This document shows positions 1 to 9,155 of a stretch of DNA of 64,000 nt, piece by piece; within the stretch, counting starts at the first letter, position 1; each line of letters begins with the position of its first letter. The stretch covers positions 2,232,001 through 2,296,000 of the forward strand of contig CP107926.1 of NCBI GenBank assembly GCA_036015235.1. The letters are read 5' to 3'. The position numbers and the translations under genes are program-made. Below the pieces are notes generated by a model. It was given only the letters and a program-made list of their open reading frames with translations. It did not search any database and was not told where the DNA came from. Source of the DNA: Streptomyces sp. NBC_00433 (GTDB lineage Bacteria; Actinomycetota; Actinomycetes; Streptomycetales; Streptomycetaceae).

Positions 1-1865
1 GACGTCGGCGGCGTAGGCGGCCCAGTCCCCGGCTGATGCCTGCTGCCACTGGACGGCCACCTTGATGTGGACTCCGAGCATCCGGGCGAGGATCGCGGCG
101 GGGAGTTCGGTGGCGAGAGTGAACAGTGCTGTCGACCGGTCCTGCTTGGGTCTGATTCCGATCTTGTGGAGGCGCTGGCCGATCCGGTCGTCGCCGAGGG
201 GATGCCCGGGGCGTCCTCCGGGGAAAAGCCAGGGGACATCGTGCGGGGTGCCGATCTTGGCCTTGCCGCGGCGGGTTGTGATGAGCTCGCGGACCAGGCC
301 GGCCAGCGGTGCGGGCAGGACGACCGGCGAGGTGCCGAACGTGATCGCGACGGTTTCGCCATCGCCATGGACATCGTCGACGGTGAGCTGGCTGATGGTG
401 GAGATCTTCTGTGCGTACAGGACCAGCAGCAGTCCGGCGACGCGGTCCGGGGTCGGCAGGGTGTCGTCGTTGAGGAGGCGCCGGGCGTCGGCCCAGCGTT
501 TCTCGCTGTCGATGGTGCCCTGCGGGCCGGTCCAGCGGACGGTGCCGTAGGTCAGATCGCGGGCATGCCGGTACTGTACCGACCATCGGACGAAGTGGCC
601 GGTCTCGTCGCGGTAACTGACCGTGGGGTCGGCCATCCAGCGTTCCAAGTCTGCCTGGGTGCAGGTTCCCAGTGTGAGCCCTTCGCCTCCGAGCCAGTCG
701 AGGAAGTTGTCCGCCGCGGTGACGTGACAGCGCACGTTCAGGTCCTGCAGCCGGGTGGTGTGCTCCTCGCCGAGGCGGCGCCGGAGCCGGCGCAGGTGGT
801 GCCAGACCGCGTAGCCGTGCAGGATCCGGCGCTCAGCGAGGTCGGTGCGGGCCTGGACCGTCGCGGTGATCCATTTCTCCAGGGCGACGAGCCGTTCGTC
901 GCGGGGCGGCAGGGCGCCGGTCGCGACCAGGACACTGCGCAGGTGGGCCAGCACCTTGCCTGCGGGTAGTTCGTCGAGAACCGCGTGCGTGACGGCCCGC
1001 TCGTCGCGGCCTATGCGCTCCAGGAGGCCGCGGGCCTTCGAGCGGGAGACCCAGGCAAAGGCGACATCCGGGCGCTCGGCGCTCGTCAACGCCTCATGGA
1101 AGGGGGCGAGTTCGGGGCGGATCACTCCGGCGGCATCGCTGAGAAGGTCGCGTACTCGCTGGTCGAGGACGCATCGCTGGCAGGGGCAGGTGCTGAGCTG
1201 CCAGGTGATGGTGCAGACCGGGCAGCGGCCCCAGAATTCCGGGTCGGGGTTGGTGCACTTCGCGCACAGCGGCTCCTTCCAGGTGCCGCTGCGGGCCTGG
1301 GCGACGGTGCCGCAGCCGCTGCAGGCCACCCATCGCTGCTGGCAGCGGTCGCACCAGGGCCGGCCGGTGGCCCGGGACATGTCGCAGAGTGCCGTCCGGC
1401 CGCAGATGCCGCACTCCGCGGTGATCCTCGGTCGGCAGTTCTGGCAGCGTGGGCCGTCAGGCAGCCGGTTCGCGACGGGCTTGCTCCGGCCGCAGCCGAC
1501 GCACTCCTCGAGGTTCTCGGGCTGTCTGATCATGCAGTTCGGGCACAGTGGTCGGCCCTTGGCATCGCGGGTGGCGGGCTCACGTACGGCGCCGCAGCCG
1601 AAGCAGGGGACAGCTGCGTGGTGGGCGAAGCAGGCTCGGCAGATCCTTTGGCCCTCCAGCAGTTTGGACAGTGCCTTCACCCCGTGGCAGCGCGGGCAGG
1701 CCGGCCGGACGACCTTGGTCGCCCCGGCCGCGACGAGCTCATCGATGAACCGCAGGGCAGCAGGAGTAGGGGCTTCGTAACCGGCCCCGGTCAGCAGCTC
1801 GGGCTGGGCGACGACGGCCCAGGCCAGGCGGCGCTGCCCGGCGGGCCGGACAGTGCCTCGTCTGA
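1..1865 (-). pseudogene. Zinc-ribbon integrase-like protein, main segment (split by IS, runs off left edge)
   Basis: The minus strand is open from 1865 to the left edge. The N-terminal half has about six CxxC...CxxC zinc-ribbon motifs (for example CVGCG, CQNC, CGICG, CDRC, CSGCG and CAKC, around 1200-1690). It is followed by a helical region and a C-terminal part resembling a tyrosine recombinase fold (ALFTLATELPAAILARMLGV near the edge). The usual catalytic Arg/His/Tyr set is not obvious, so activity is uncertain. The segment has no start of its own. Removing the IS at 1866-3667 joins it in frame to the 28-codon segment at 3668-3752. The long plus-strand open frames opposite it are shadows. 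The family resemblance is from memory; the split is seen directly. Confidence 0.75.
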
Positions 1866-1966
1866 GAGGGCGGAATGAGAGATTAAGTCCGCTCTGTCGT
1901 CGCCTGAACGTGTGGCCTTGCTGCCTCCGGCAGGTCGCGGGGGTGGCGCCGTGCTGAGGTGACTGC

Positions 1967-2797
1967 GTGAGTGACCGCAAGCCCTACAAGAGCGACTTAT
2001 CCGACGAACGCTGGGCGCTGATCGAGCCGGTGATCACCTCGTGGAAGGTCCAGCATCCCTCGGTCAGCGGCCACCAAGGCCGCTACGAGATGCGGGAGAT
2101 CGTCAACGCCCTGCTCTACCAGTCCCGGACCGGCTGCCAGTGGGACTACCTCCCGCACGACCTGCCACCCGCCGGCGCGGTGAAGTACTACTTCTACACG
2201 TGGCGCAATGACGGCACCGACCAGGTCATTCACGACCTGCTGCGCTGGCAGGTCCGCGAGAAGAGCGGCCGATTAGCCGACCCCAGCGTGGTGGTGCTCG
2301 ACACCCAGAGTCTGCACGCGGCGGCCGGTGTGCCGGCCGAAACGACGGGACGCGACGCGGCGAAGAAGGTGCCCGGCCGCAAGCGGGGACTCGCCGTGGA
2401 TGTGCTTGGCCTGGTGATCGCCGTGGTGGTGCTGGCCGCCTCCGTCCACGACAACGCCTTCGGCACCGCTCTGCTCGACAAGGTCGCAGCAGGCAGTGGC
2501 GGCACCGTGACGAAGGCTCTGGTGGACCAGGGGTTCAAGAAGACCGTCGTGGACCACGGTCAGCGGGTGGGCATCGACGTCGAAGTCGTCGAGCGCAACC
2601 CGGGCGAGACCGGGTTCGTCCCGCAGCCGATCCGCTGGCGAGTTGAGCAGACGAACGGGATCTTGATGCTGCACCGGCGGCTGGTACGCGACTACGAGCA
2701 CCGCCCCGCCTCGGCCGAGTCCCGGGTCCTCTGGGCGATAAGCGACGTGATGGCCCGTCGGCTGACCGGCAGCGCGACGTCATGGCGCGGCGCGTGA
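1967..2797 (+). CDS. IS5-family transposase, 276 aa
   Basis: A DDE transposase that moves its element by cutting and joining DNA. It begins at GTG 1967 (VSDRKPYKSDLSDERWALIE), the typical IS5/IS1031 N-terminal DUF4096-like region. DTQSLHAA near residue 108 carries the first catalytic Asp, and the C-terminal RRLVRDYEHRP block is typical of the family. Full length for the family and very similar to the copy at 12138-12968, which has the same start context. Its stop overlaps the GTG of the next gene by four bases (GTGA at 2794-2797). Confidence 0.93.
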   Translation: MSDRKPYKSDLSDERWALIEPVITSWKVQHPSVSGHQGRYEMREIVNALLYQSRTGCQWDYLPHDLPPAGAVKYYFYTWRNDGTDQVIHDLLRWQVREKSGRLADPSVVVLDTQSLHAAAGVPAETTGRDAAKKVPGRKRGLAVDVLGLVIAVVVLAASVHDNAFGTALLDKVAAGSGGTVTKALVDQGFKKTVVDHGQRVGIDVEVVERNPGETGFVPQPIRWRVEQTNGILMLHRRLVRDYEHRPASAESRVLWAISDVMARRLTGSATSWRGA

Positions 2798-3222
2798 CCA
2801 GCGGGGACCTGACCCTGGGGGCGCTGCTGGTACGTCTGGAGGAGCGCGAGCGGGAGATCGCCGCGCAGGCCGATGAGACCCGTGAGCAGGTCACGCGGCT
2901 CACCGCCGTGCTGGACGAGCTCAGTCGGGCCGCCGAGGAAGTGCGGATCACTCGCAAGACGTTGCTGGAGCTGCCCGACCCGGCTCCGCCTGCGCCGTCA
3001 CCGTCCGCCCTGGAGCTGCCGGACGGGGCGGCCTACCAGGAAATCATGGTGGTGTTCGCCCAGGCAGACGGCCCGCTGCGGGCGCGGGGCGTGTGCGAGG
3101 CGATGGACTTGGATCCGGCTCCGAACAACATCAACAACGTCCGTTTGAAGCTCAAGCGCCTGACCGGGCGCAACATCCTGGCCGAGCCCGAACCGGGCCT
3201 GTTCGCCCTGCCACGACCGTAG
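2794..3222 (+). CDS. IS5-associated accessory protein: coiled coil plus winged-helix-like domain, 142 aa
   Basis: The start is taken as GTG 2794, in a GTGA overlap with the transposase stop; the homologous gene at 11718-12141 uses the same overlap, so ATG 2782 is less likely. Residues about 8-60 are charged heptad-type helix (LVRLEEREREIAAQAD). Residues about 80-140 resemble a winged helix (ICEAM-like helix, then NNVRLKLKRL and a short beta wing). It lies within the element TIRs, so it travels with the transposase. A role in regulating transposition or binding element DNA is inference; I recognise no named family. Confidence 0.75.
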   Translation: MTSGDLTLGALLVRLEEREREIAAQADETREQVTRLTAVLDELSRAAEEVRITRKTLLELPDPAPPAPSPSALELPDGAAYQEIMVVFAQADGPLRARGVCEAMDLDPAPNNINNVRLKLKRLTGRNILAEPEPGLFALPRP

Positions 3223-3252
3223 CCGTCCGGCAAGCAGCCCTGACCAGCGCGC

Positions 3253-3519
3253 CTACTCGAGGTCTGAGCTCGAATCGGCCGACGGCTCAAGGCCCGTCTC
3301 CTCGGACGGCGTGGCCTTGATGCTCCCCGGAGCCCAGCCGAGGACTTCCTCGAACCTGCGGGCAACGGTCGGAGTGGGCAGGTCCCCACGGTCACGTTCG
3401 AAGGTCCGGATGGTCGCGTGACTCAGCCAGGTACGTCGTGCGAGCTCGCGCTCCGAGACACCTTCGGCTTCACGGAACTCGACGAGGGCTCGCGCCAGCC
3501 GTGCCGATTCCTCACTCAT
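3253..3519 (-). CDS. Small XRE-type helix-turn-helix regulator carried inside the IS, 88 aa
   Basis: Residues about 18-60 form an XRE/Cro-type HTH (SERELARRTWLSHATIRTFE, then PTVARRFEEVLGW), followed by an acidic, Ser-rich tail. It starts at ATG 3519 with no strong ribosome binding site and is convergent with the accessory gene. It lies between the accessory gene and the right TIR, so it is element cargo. The related element at 11641-13070 has only 77 bp in this interval and no such gene. The protein type is clear; its target is unknown. Confidence 0.7.
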   Translation of the reverse strand: MSEESARLARALVEFREAEGVSERELARRTWLSHATIRTFERDRGDLPTPTVARRFEEVLGWAPGSIKATPSEETGLEPSADSSSDLE

Positions 3520-3667
3520 GACCGCAGTATGCCGCTGATCCCTGGCTGCGACAGCTTTCTGTCTCGATCCCAGGCCGCGAGGGCAGTGGGAGCCCCGCCA
3601 ACTGCCCTGCCCTGCACTTCAATCCCGCGACAGAGAGAAATCGGGCAAATCTTTACATACCGCCCTC

Positions 3668-3752
3668 TCAAAGTGAGCTCGTCCGGGCTCTGCAACTCCT
3701 GGAGAGATTTGATCCGCACTGTCCAGCTCCTGCTCTTTCGATGGGCAACCAA
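3668..3752 (-). pseudogene. 5' segment of the zinc-ribbon integrase-like gene
   Basis: Encodes about 28 residues from TTG 3752 (LVAHRKSRSWTVRIKSLQEL) up to the IS right end. Removing the IS and one TSD copy gives ...DELTL-RRGTVRPAG..., which reads straight into the segment ending at 1865. This supports one original gene with an N-terminus here. An in-frame stop lies just upstream of the TTG, and no better start is visible between them. Confidence 0.75.
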
Positions 3753-3946
3753 CCAGTATGCGATGCCCTGTCAGTTTCGGCAGCCCATTTCGGAGACCCC
3801 GCCCCCGACAGCCGGTCTCGGGCTGGCCGGCAGCAGCACCGGACGGCACGTTCGCCATTGGCCAGGGTGATGGCATCCGGGTCCTCGTGTCCGCGTCCGC
3901 AGCGTGGTGATCGGCATGGTCAGGCCGGGGAGCTGATCATGGGCGG

Positions 3947-4573
3947 GTGGACGTGTTGACGTGGGCTGACCTTGTCGAAGGGCCAACTGCGGCACTGCGG
4001 GAGATCCGCGGTCCTGGCACAGCCAGGGGGGTGGGTTCGCTCGGCGGCGTGGTCATGGTCTCCCGGGTCGACCGTCCGCGGGACGTGGCCGGGGTCCTGG
4101 TGCTGGCCGCGGCGTCGGCGCCGTGCCTGGCTGCCGGGCAGGTGGCGATGCTGGATGAGGCGGCGGCCGTGGTCGTGGTTGGCGACGATGCGGTCGCGGA
4201 TCGAGTGGCGGCCGTGCTGGCCGTCCCGGTGGCGGTACCGGCCCTCTCGGCCGGTCCGGTGGCGGACATCGCCGCGGTGTGGGGTCTGCTGCTGGAGCGG
4301 GCGGTCATTCCGGCGCAGGACCGCGCGCAGCGCGCCGAGGAACTGCTGATACTGGTCGGCCGGGTCTCCGGCGAGAGCGCTGCGGGCAACGAGGTAGGCG
4401 GTCAGTTCCGCCGGCAAGCTTCGGCACCACGGCGCCCCGTGGGGAGTTCACGAGTGGGGATGAGCTGCAGCGATGAGGCGTCTCGAAGATCGTTACCCTC
4501 GCGACGAGTGATCGTTCCCCGTGGATTGTCAGAGGCAGCTGGGAGGCCGGTGGTGAACGCACGACTGCGGTGA
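3947..4573 (+). CDS. Hypothetical protein, Ala/Val-rich, 208 aa, doubtful C-terminus
   Basis: From GTG 3947 the frame has the strong third-position GC bias of real actinobacterial genes up to about 4390 (VDVLTWADLVEGPTAALREI..., then an Ala/Val-rich stretch and AEELLILVGR). After that the codon use looks random, so the last ~60 residues may be out of frame or decayed. No family is recognised and no clear ribosome binding site is visible. It could be the N-terminal remnant of a regulator whose C-terminus was lost. Confidence 0.35.
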   Translation: MDVLTWADLVEGPTAALREIRGPGTARGVGSLGGVVMVSRVDRPRDVAGVLVLAAASAPCLAAGQVAMLDEAAAVVVVGDDAVADRVAAVLAVPVAVPALSAGPVADIAAVWGLLLERAVIPAQDRAQRAEELLILVGRVSGESAAGNEVGGQFRRQASAPRRPVGSSRVGMSCSDEASRRSLPSRRVIVPRGLSEAAGRPVVNARLR

Positions 4574-4586
4574 GGGGCTGGTTGGG

Positions 4587-4767
4587 GTGGGTTTCGATGG
4601 CCAGGTCTGGCGTTTGGAGCGGGCGAGGGAACTGCTTGGCGAGATCGTGATCGAGGAGGCCGACTTCCCTGTGGCTCAGCGGACGGTTCGCTCCCGAGGT
4701 GGCATTCGCGGAGGTCAAGCCGTGGCTCGACGAGGTGCTCGCGTTGCTGGACGCAGAGGATTACTGA
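4587..4767 (+). pseudogene. Frameshifted short ORF of unknown family
   Basis: One frame from GTG 4587 reads ARELLGEIVIEEADFP and then loses coding character. A second frame (from about 4672) continues with RFAPEVAFAEVKPWLDEVLA and ends at TGA 4765-4767 with a plausible acidic C-terminus. The two parts look like one small gene broken by a frameshift. No function can be assigned. Confidence 0.3.
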
Positions 4768-4988
4768 CCTTCAATGGGGGATGTCGTCATGGTGGTGCGA
4801 GCGCGAGTCCGGTTCCGGTGAGGTAGCCGTCGAGGACGTCGGGGCGGTCGCCTCGGCCGGGATCACAACACGTTCTTCGACCCAGCGCCGGTTGATCTTT
4901 ATGCTGATCCGTAAGTCAGCAAACAGTTGACTGAGTCGTACGTTTCGTGTCCAGGCGTGTTAGAACATCTGCCTCGGGGTGGTAGAGC

Positions 4989-7900
4989 ATGATAGGACGC
5001 GTGCCTCGCCGGAACGATCGCAAGGACGGAGGTGCCGACACGGCTGCCAAGCGGGCTGCGAGTGCGTATGCCACGGGTGGCGGCGGGGTGGTTCTTGAGC
5101 ACGCGTACGGTGCGGTTCTGTTGGCGGCCTTGTTGCGGCAGACCCCGGTCAACGGGCTTGGCGCCGAGGTCATGCCGGTCGAGGTGCAGTTCCAGCAGGG
5201 CGCGTCCCACCCGGTGGATGACGTGGTGGTGGTCGGGTGGTGCCCCACCGGGGAGCGGCGGATGTTCGTGGGGGTTCGGCGGAATCCCACGATCGGGCCA
5301 AGCAGCGCGTCGTTCGTTGGTCTGCTGGCCGACTATGTTCGCATGGTGGTCGATCACCGTGCGGAGTTCGATGCCGACCGCTGGCGGTTGGCCCTGGCCG
5401 TCGCGGCGCCGCATACCGCCTCGGCGGATGTGACCACGCTTGCTTGGCACGCGCGGAAGCATCGTTCTCACGTCCAGTTCCGGGCCGCGCTGAACGCTCC
5501 ACAGGCGACGCGGGCACGGCTTCGGGAGCGGTTGCGTACCTTCGATGCGGCCGTCGACGCGGCTGCCGGGCAGGTTGGCGTCGACGGCGATCGGGAAGAG
5601 TTGACCTGGGATCTGCTCCGGGCGCTGCGGCTCATCCATCTTGCCTTGGAAGGCGACGATCCGGCCGATCGGTCCCGCACGGTCGGTGAGCTGACGTCGT
5701 TGGTCGGCGGGGTGGCGCAGGCTACTGATCTGTGGCGGCACCTGTTGGAGTTGTCCGCCGGATACGCGCAGGCTGCGGCGACGGTTGACCGGGACCTCCT
5801 GCGTCGCGATCTGGGTGCGCGTTTCGATCTCAAACTGGACCAGCCAATATCCGTTGGGAACGTTCGACAGACAACGGCAGCAGTTCGGGCCGCGGTTCGC
5901 GTCTCCGAGGCGGATCCGCGCCGGCTCGGGGTGCATGCGTCGATCCAGGTAGAGGGCGTGGAGAGCGACCTGCCGTCTTATGTCCAACGGGATGTGGACG
6001 GCGGTAAGCGGGGAGTCCGGGCACTGCTGACGGGGGCGGCTGACCGTGGTGGGTTCGTGTTGCTCGTTGGCGGCTCCTCAGTCGGGAAGACTCGCTGCGC
6101 CTACGAGGCCGTCCAGGCGGTGTTGCCGGACTGGTGGCTGATCCACCCATCGAGTCCGGATGACATCGCCGCGCTGGCCGCGAATCCCCCGCAACGGACA
6201 GTGCTTTGGCTGGATGAGATGCAGCGTTACTTCGGCGGCGAGCGCGGATTGACCGGCGGGGTGGTACGCCAGTTGCTAACTGCCGCGTCGCCCGTGGTGA
6301 TCGTCGGCACGCTGTGGCCGGACCGCTATCTCCGTTACACCGAGACGCCCGCCTACGACGGCGCCGACCTGCACGGTCATGAACGTGAGGTCGTGGAGTT
6401 GGCCGACGTGTTGGTCGTCCCGGAAACGTTCAGCGCTGCCGAGCAGAGCCGGGCCAAGGCCGTCGCGGCGACGGACCGGCTGCTAGCCACCGCGTTGGAC
6501 TCCGTTGGCTACGGGTTGACCCAGACGCTGGCCGCGGCTCCGCAGTTGGTCAGCCATTGGGAAATCGCCAAGACCGTGCATCCGTATGCCTGGGCAGTGT
6601 TGCTGGCCGCGGCCGACGTCACCATGTTGGGGGCCGAACATCCGCTGCCGGAGACGTTGTTGCGCAGTGCAGCGCCGGGTTACTGCACCGACAGGCAGCG
6701 AGCCGAGGCGCCCGCCGACTGGTTCGAGCGCGGTATCGCCTATGCGACACAAAAGTTGCACGGCGCCACCGCAGCTCTCGGCGCGGTGGGCGGGCCGGGC
6801 ATGGGACAGCTACTCGGTTTCGAGATCGCCGACTACCTGCTGCAGCACGTTGGCCGGGTCCGGGCCGCCGAGCCGATCCCGGCGAGCGCGTGGGAGGCGG
6901 TCCTCGATCACCTCACCGATCCCGACGACCTGGTTCAGGTCGCGGAAAGCGCGAGCGCGCGGATGCTGTACCGGTACGCCGTGCCGCTCTACCGGCGCGC
7001 CGCCGACGCCGGCGTTCGCGCGGCGGCCGACCAGTGGGCGATCCTCACCGGTGATCCGGCCGGCGTCGCCGACCTGAGAGCCCGAGCCACCAACCACGAC
7101 ACCAGCACCCGTATCGGTGACGACGCAGCGGAGGACGCGGCAAAAAGCCTCGGCCAAGCGCTCATCCGACTCGGCGAGCTGGACGAGTTGCGCGCCCAGT
7201 TCCGGCCTACCGCGGACCGATGGGGTCCGAGTCGGCGCACCAATCAGGAACTGGCTCAGGTACTCGCCGACCGCGGGGCTGCCGACGAGCTACGCGCTCT
7301 TGCCGATCGTGGCGACCTTGCCGCTGCCGAACAGCTAGCCGACTTTCTCGCCATGCGCGGTGACGCTGGCGAGCTGCGGGAGCGCGCCCAGTTCGAGATC
7401 AGCGTCGTCTTGCCTGCCTCGGACACCGACCGGTTCCGGTCGCGCTACGAGAAACGCGAGCAAACGGCCGCCCGCGAGCGACTCGCGGACTACCTGGCCC
7501 GCCGAGGCGACGTGTCGGCACTGGCCGCGCGCACCGACGCTGCGGCCACCCGACGCCTGTTCACTTGGCTCCGGCATCGCGGCGACGTGGCCGGGATGCG
7601 ACGCCTCGCTGACCTGCGGGGCGGTGATATCGAGAAGGATCTGGTCCAGGTGCTCGCTCACCGAGGCGACCATCAGGAGTTGCTGTCGCTGGCAGAGCGT
7701 GCTGACGAAATGCTGCTCGACCGGATCTCGATAGTGTTCGTGCACCGTGGCGCCCTCCGCGAGCTCGAGGCCCTCACCAAGTACCACTGGCCGGCCGCCG
7801 ACCGGCTCGCAGCCGCTCTCGCCGACCAAGGCGAGATGGCCCGGCTCATCCAGCTCGCCACCCACCACGTGTGGGGTGCCGGCCAACTCGTGGACGTGCT

Positions 7901-9155
7901 GACCTGCCAAGGAGATGTGGCCGCGCTGCGTGACTTCGAGTCGAAGCTGTCCGGCTTCGACGCACAGCTGGTGAACCAGACGTTGAACACGCTGTTCGTC
8001 CATCGCGGTGACCTCGACGGGCTGGCTGCCAGGGCACGGCAAGGAGTCTCGGGCAGCGCCCGTCAACTGGCGCACGTGCTCGGCGACCGCGGTGACGCGG
8101 ACGGTGCCTGGCGGGTCCTGCGCGAGGCGGGCCAGGACCGCCATTGGCGGGTGGCTTCCATTCACGACGAGTTGGTCGTCGATCTGGACGAGCTTCGGTC
8201 CCGGGCCGACGAGGGCGATGGAGTTGCTGCCGCTCGGCTGGCCAGTGCGCTGATCCGTCGCGGCGACATCGACCAGTTGTGGGCCCGGGCCAACCTTGGC
8301 GACGACTCAGCCGCAAGCAAGCTCGCGGAGGCCTTCGTCAACCGCGACGAGATCGACGAGTTGCGCATACTCGCCGATGCGGGTCACCACTTGGCGGCCG
8401 AGAAGCTCGCCGAGGTGCTCGTCTGTCGCGGTCGGATCGACGAGCTGACCATCCGGGCCGACAGGGGCGACGAGCGAGCCACTGAGCGGCTGCTCAACTT
8501 CCTCGTCCACCGGGGTGACCTGGAGGCGCTGCGACGCCGCGCGAACGCCGGTGATCTCGGTGCGGTCACCCGGTGGAACGAGATGACTGCCGACCGGGCG
8601 GACCTCGACGTGCTGCGGGAGTTGGTGGACTCCTACTCCGACCGGCTGCGGGCCCGGACCAGCAACTACTACATAGCCGCAGGCAAGCTGGTGGACATCC
8701 TCGTTGACCGCGGCGAACTCGACGAGTTGCGAGTCCGCGCCGACAACCACAACACTCAGGCGGCCTACCGGCTGGCTGCGCTGCTGGCCGACCGCGGCGA
8801 ACTCGACGAGTTGCGAGTCCGCGCCAACGCCCGCGACTCCGCTGCCGAAGTGACGCTCGCCGACGTCCTCGCGGATCGTCGCGCGATGACCGAGCTCCGC
8901 GCCAGAGTGCGCGAGCGCCCGGAAGACTTCCAAGCTCCCGAACGGCTGGTACGGCTGTTGGTTGCCCAGGGTGAACTCGCCGAGGCCCATCGAATCCTGC
9001 TCACACAGACGCAGAGAGGCGATCACCGCGCCGCTCGGAGGCTCCCCGAACTGCTGGTCTGGCTGGGTCGCCACGAGGAGGCCCGACAGGTCGCCTGCTA
9101 CGGCCTCGACACCGACGGCTCCCCGGCCACCCCCACGGACGAGTTGTCCCGATGA
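4989..9155 (+). CDS. Giant STAND-like NTPase with nuclease-like N-terminus and C-terminal solenoid repeats, 1,388 aa
   Basis: Residues ~30-130 (GGGVVLEHAYGAVLLAALL, PVDDVVVVG at ~75, FVGVRR at ~93) recall the N-terminal region of actinobacterial P-loop proteins related to PD-(D/E)XK folds; the usual QxK is replaced by VRR, so nuclease activity is unproven. A P-loop GGSSVGKT lies at ~360-367 and a Walker B VLWLDEMQR at ~405. From about 690 to 1360 there are tandem helical repeats of ~28 residues (consensus LADRGELDELRVRA). A 36-bp exact repeat at 8706-8741 and 8790-8825, 84 bp apart, shows the period. ATG 4989 follows GGGGTGG; GTG 5001 is the alternative. It overlaps the next gene by ATGA, so the two are translated together. 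The architecture fits STAND sensors of conflict or defence systems (inference). Confidence 0.75.
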   Translation: MIGRVPRRNDRKDGGADTAAKRAASAYATGGGGVVLEHAYGAVLLAALLRQTPVNGLGAEVMPVEVQFQQGASHPVDDVVVVGWCPTGERRMFVGVRRNPTIGPSSASFVGLLADYVRMVVDHRAEFDADRWRLALAVAAPHTASADVTTLAWHARKHRSHVQFRAALNAPQATRARLRERLRTFDAAVDAAAGQVGVDGDREELTWDLLRALRLIHLALEGDDPADRSRTVGELTSLVGGVAQATDLWRHLLELSAGYAQAAATVDRDLLRRDLGARFDLKLDQPISVGNVRQTTAAVRAAVRVSEADPRRLGVHASIQVEGVESDLPSYVQRDVDGGKRGVRALLTGAADRGGFVLLVGGSSVGKTRCAYEAVQAVLPDWWLIHPSSPDDIAALAANPPQRTVLWLDEMQRYFGGERGLTGGVVRQLLTAASPVVIVGTLWPDRYLRYTETPAYDGADLHGHEREVVELADVLVVPETFSAAEQSRAKAVAATDRLLATALDSVGYGLTQTLAAAPQLVSHWEIAKTVHPYAWAVLLAAADVTMLGAEHPLPETLLRSAAPGYCTDRQRAEAPADWFERGIAYATQKLHGATAALGAVGGPGMGQLLGFEIADYLLQHVGRVRAAEPIPASAWEAVLDHLTDPDDLVQVAESASARMLYRYAVPLYRRAADAGVRAAADQWAILTGDPAGVADLRARATNHDTSTRIGDDAAEDAAKSLGQALIRLGELDELRAQFRPTADRWGPSRRTNQELAQVLADRGAADELRALADRGDLAAAEQLADFLAMRGDAGELRERAQFEISVVLPASDTDRFRSRYEKREQTAARERLADYLARRGDVSALAARTDAAATRRLFTWLRHRGDVAGMRRLADLRGGDIEKDLVQVLAHRGDHQELLSLAERADEMLLDRISIVFVHRGALRELEALTKYHWPAADRLAAALADQGEMARLIQLATHHVWGAGQLVDVLTCQGDVAALRDFESKLSGFDAQLVNQTLNTLFVHRGDLDGLAARARQGVSGSARQLAHVLGDRGDADGAWRVLREAGQDRHWRVASIHDELVVDLDELRSRADEGDGVAAARLASALIRRGDIDQLWARANLGDDSAASKLAEAFVNRDEIDELRILADAGHHLAAEKLAEVLVCRGRIDELTIRADRGDERATERLLNFLVHRGDLEALRRRANAGDLGAVTRWNEMTADRADLDVLRELVDSYSDRLRARTSNYYIAAGKLVDILVDRGELDELRVRADNHNTQAAYRLAALLADRGELDELRVRANARDSAAEVTLADVLADRRAMTELRARVRERPEDFQAPERLVRLLVAQGELAEAHRILLTQTQRGDHRAARRLPELLVWLGRHEEARQVACYGLDTDGSPATPTDELSR

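Larger units (their letters stand above)
1866..3667 (+). mobile_element. IS5-family element (IS1031-like), copy 1, 1,802 bp with extra genes
   Basis: The ends are inverted repeats: GAGGGCGGAATG at 1866 and its match GAGGGCGGTATG read inward from 3667. The flanking trinucleotides are TGA (1863-1865) and TCA (3668-3670). Both fit the TNA target of the IS1031 subgroup but are not identical, so one has mutated. It holds a transposase, an overlapping accessory gene and a divergent XRE gene. It is about 370 bp longer than the related element at 11641-13070, and the extra length is the XRE region. It interrupts the zinc-ribbon recombinase gene after codon 28. Confidence 0.85.

Noticed and set aside
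67..1878. Long plus-strand open frames over the first 1.9 kb
   Set aside because: They are shadows of the minus-strand zinc-ribbon recombinase, whose repeated CxxC motifs and frame continuity across the IS are far stronger evidence.
3253..3519. Toxin-antitoxin interpretation of the XRE gene
   Set aside because: No toxin-like partner lies beside it; the convergent neighbour is the IS accessory gene.
8706..8825. 36-bp exact direct repeat that could suggest a CRISPR array
   Set aside because: It is in frame within the solenoid repeats, occurs twice only, and the spacing equals one 28-residue unit.
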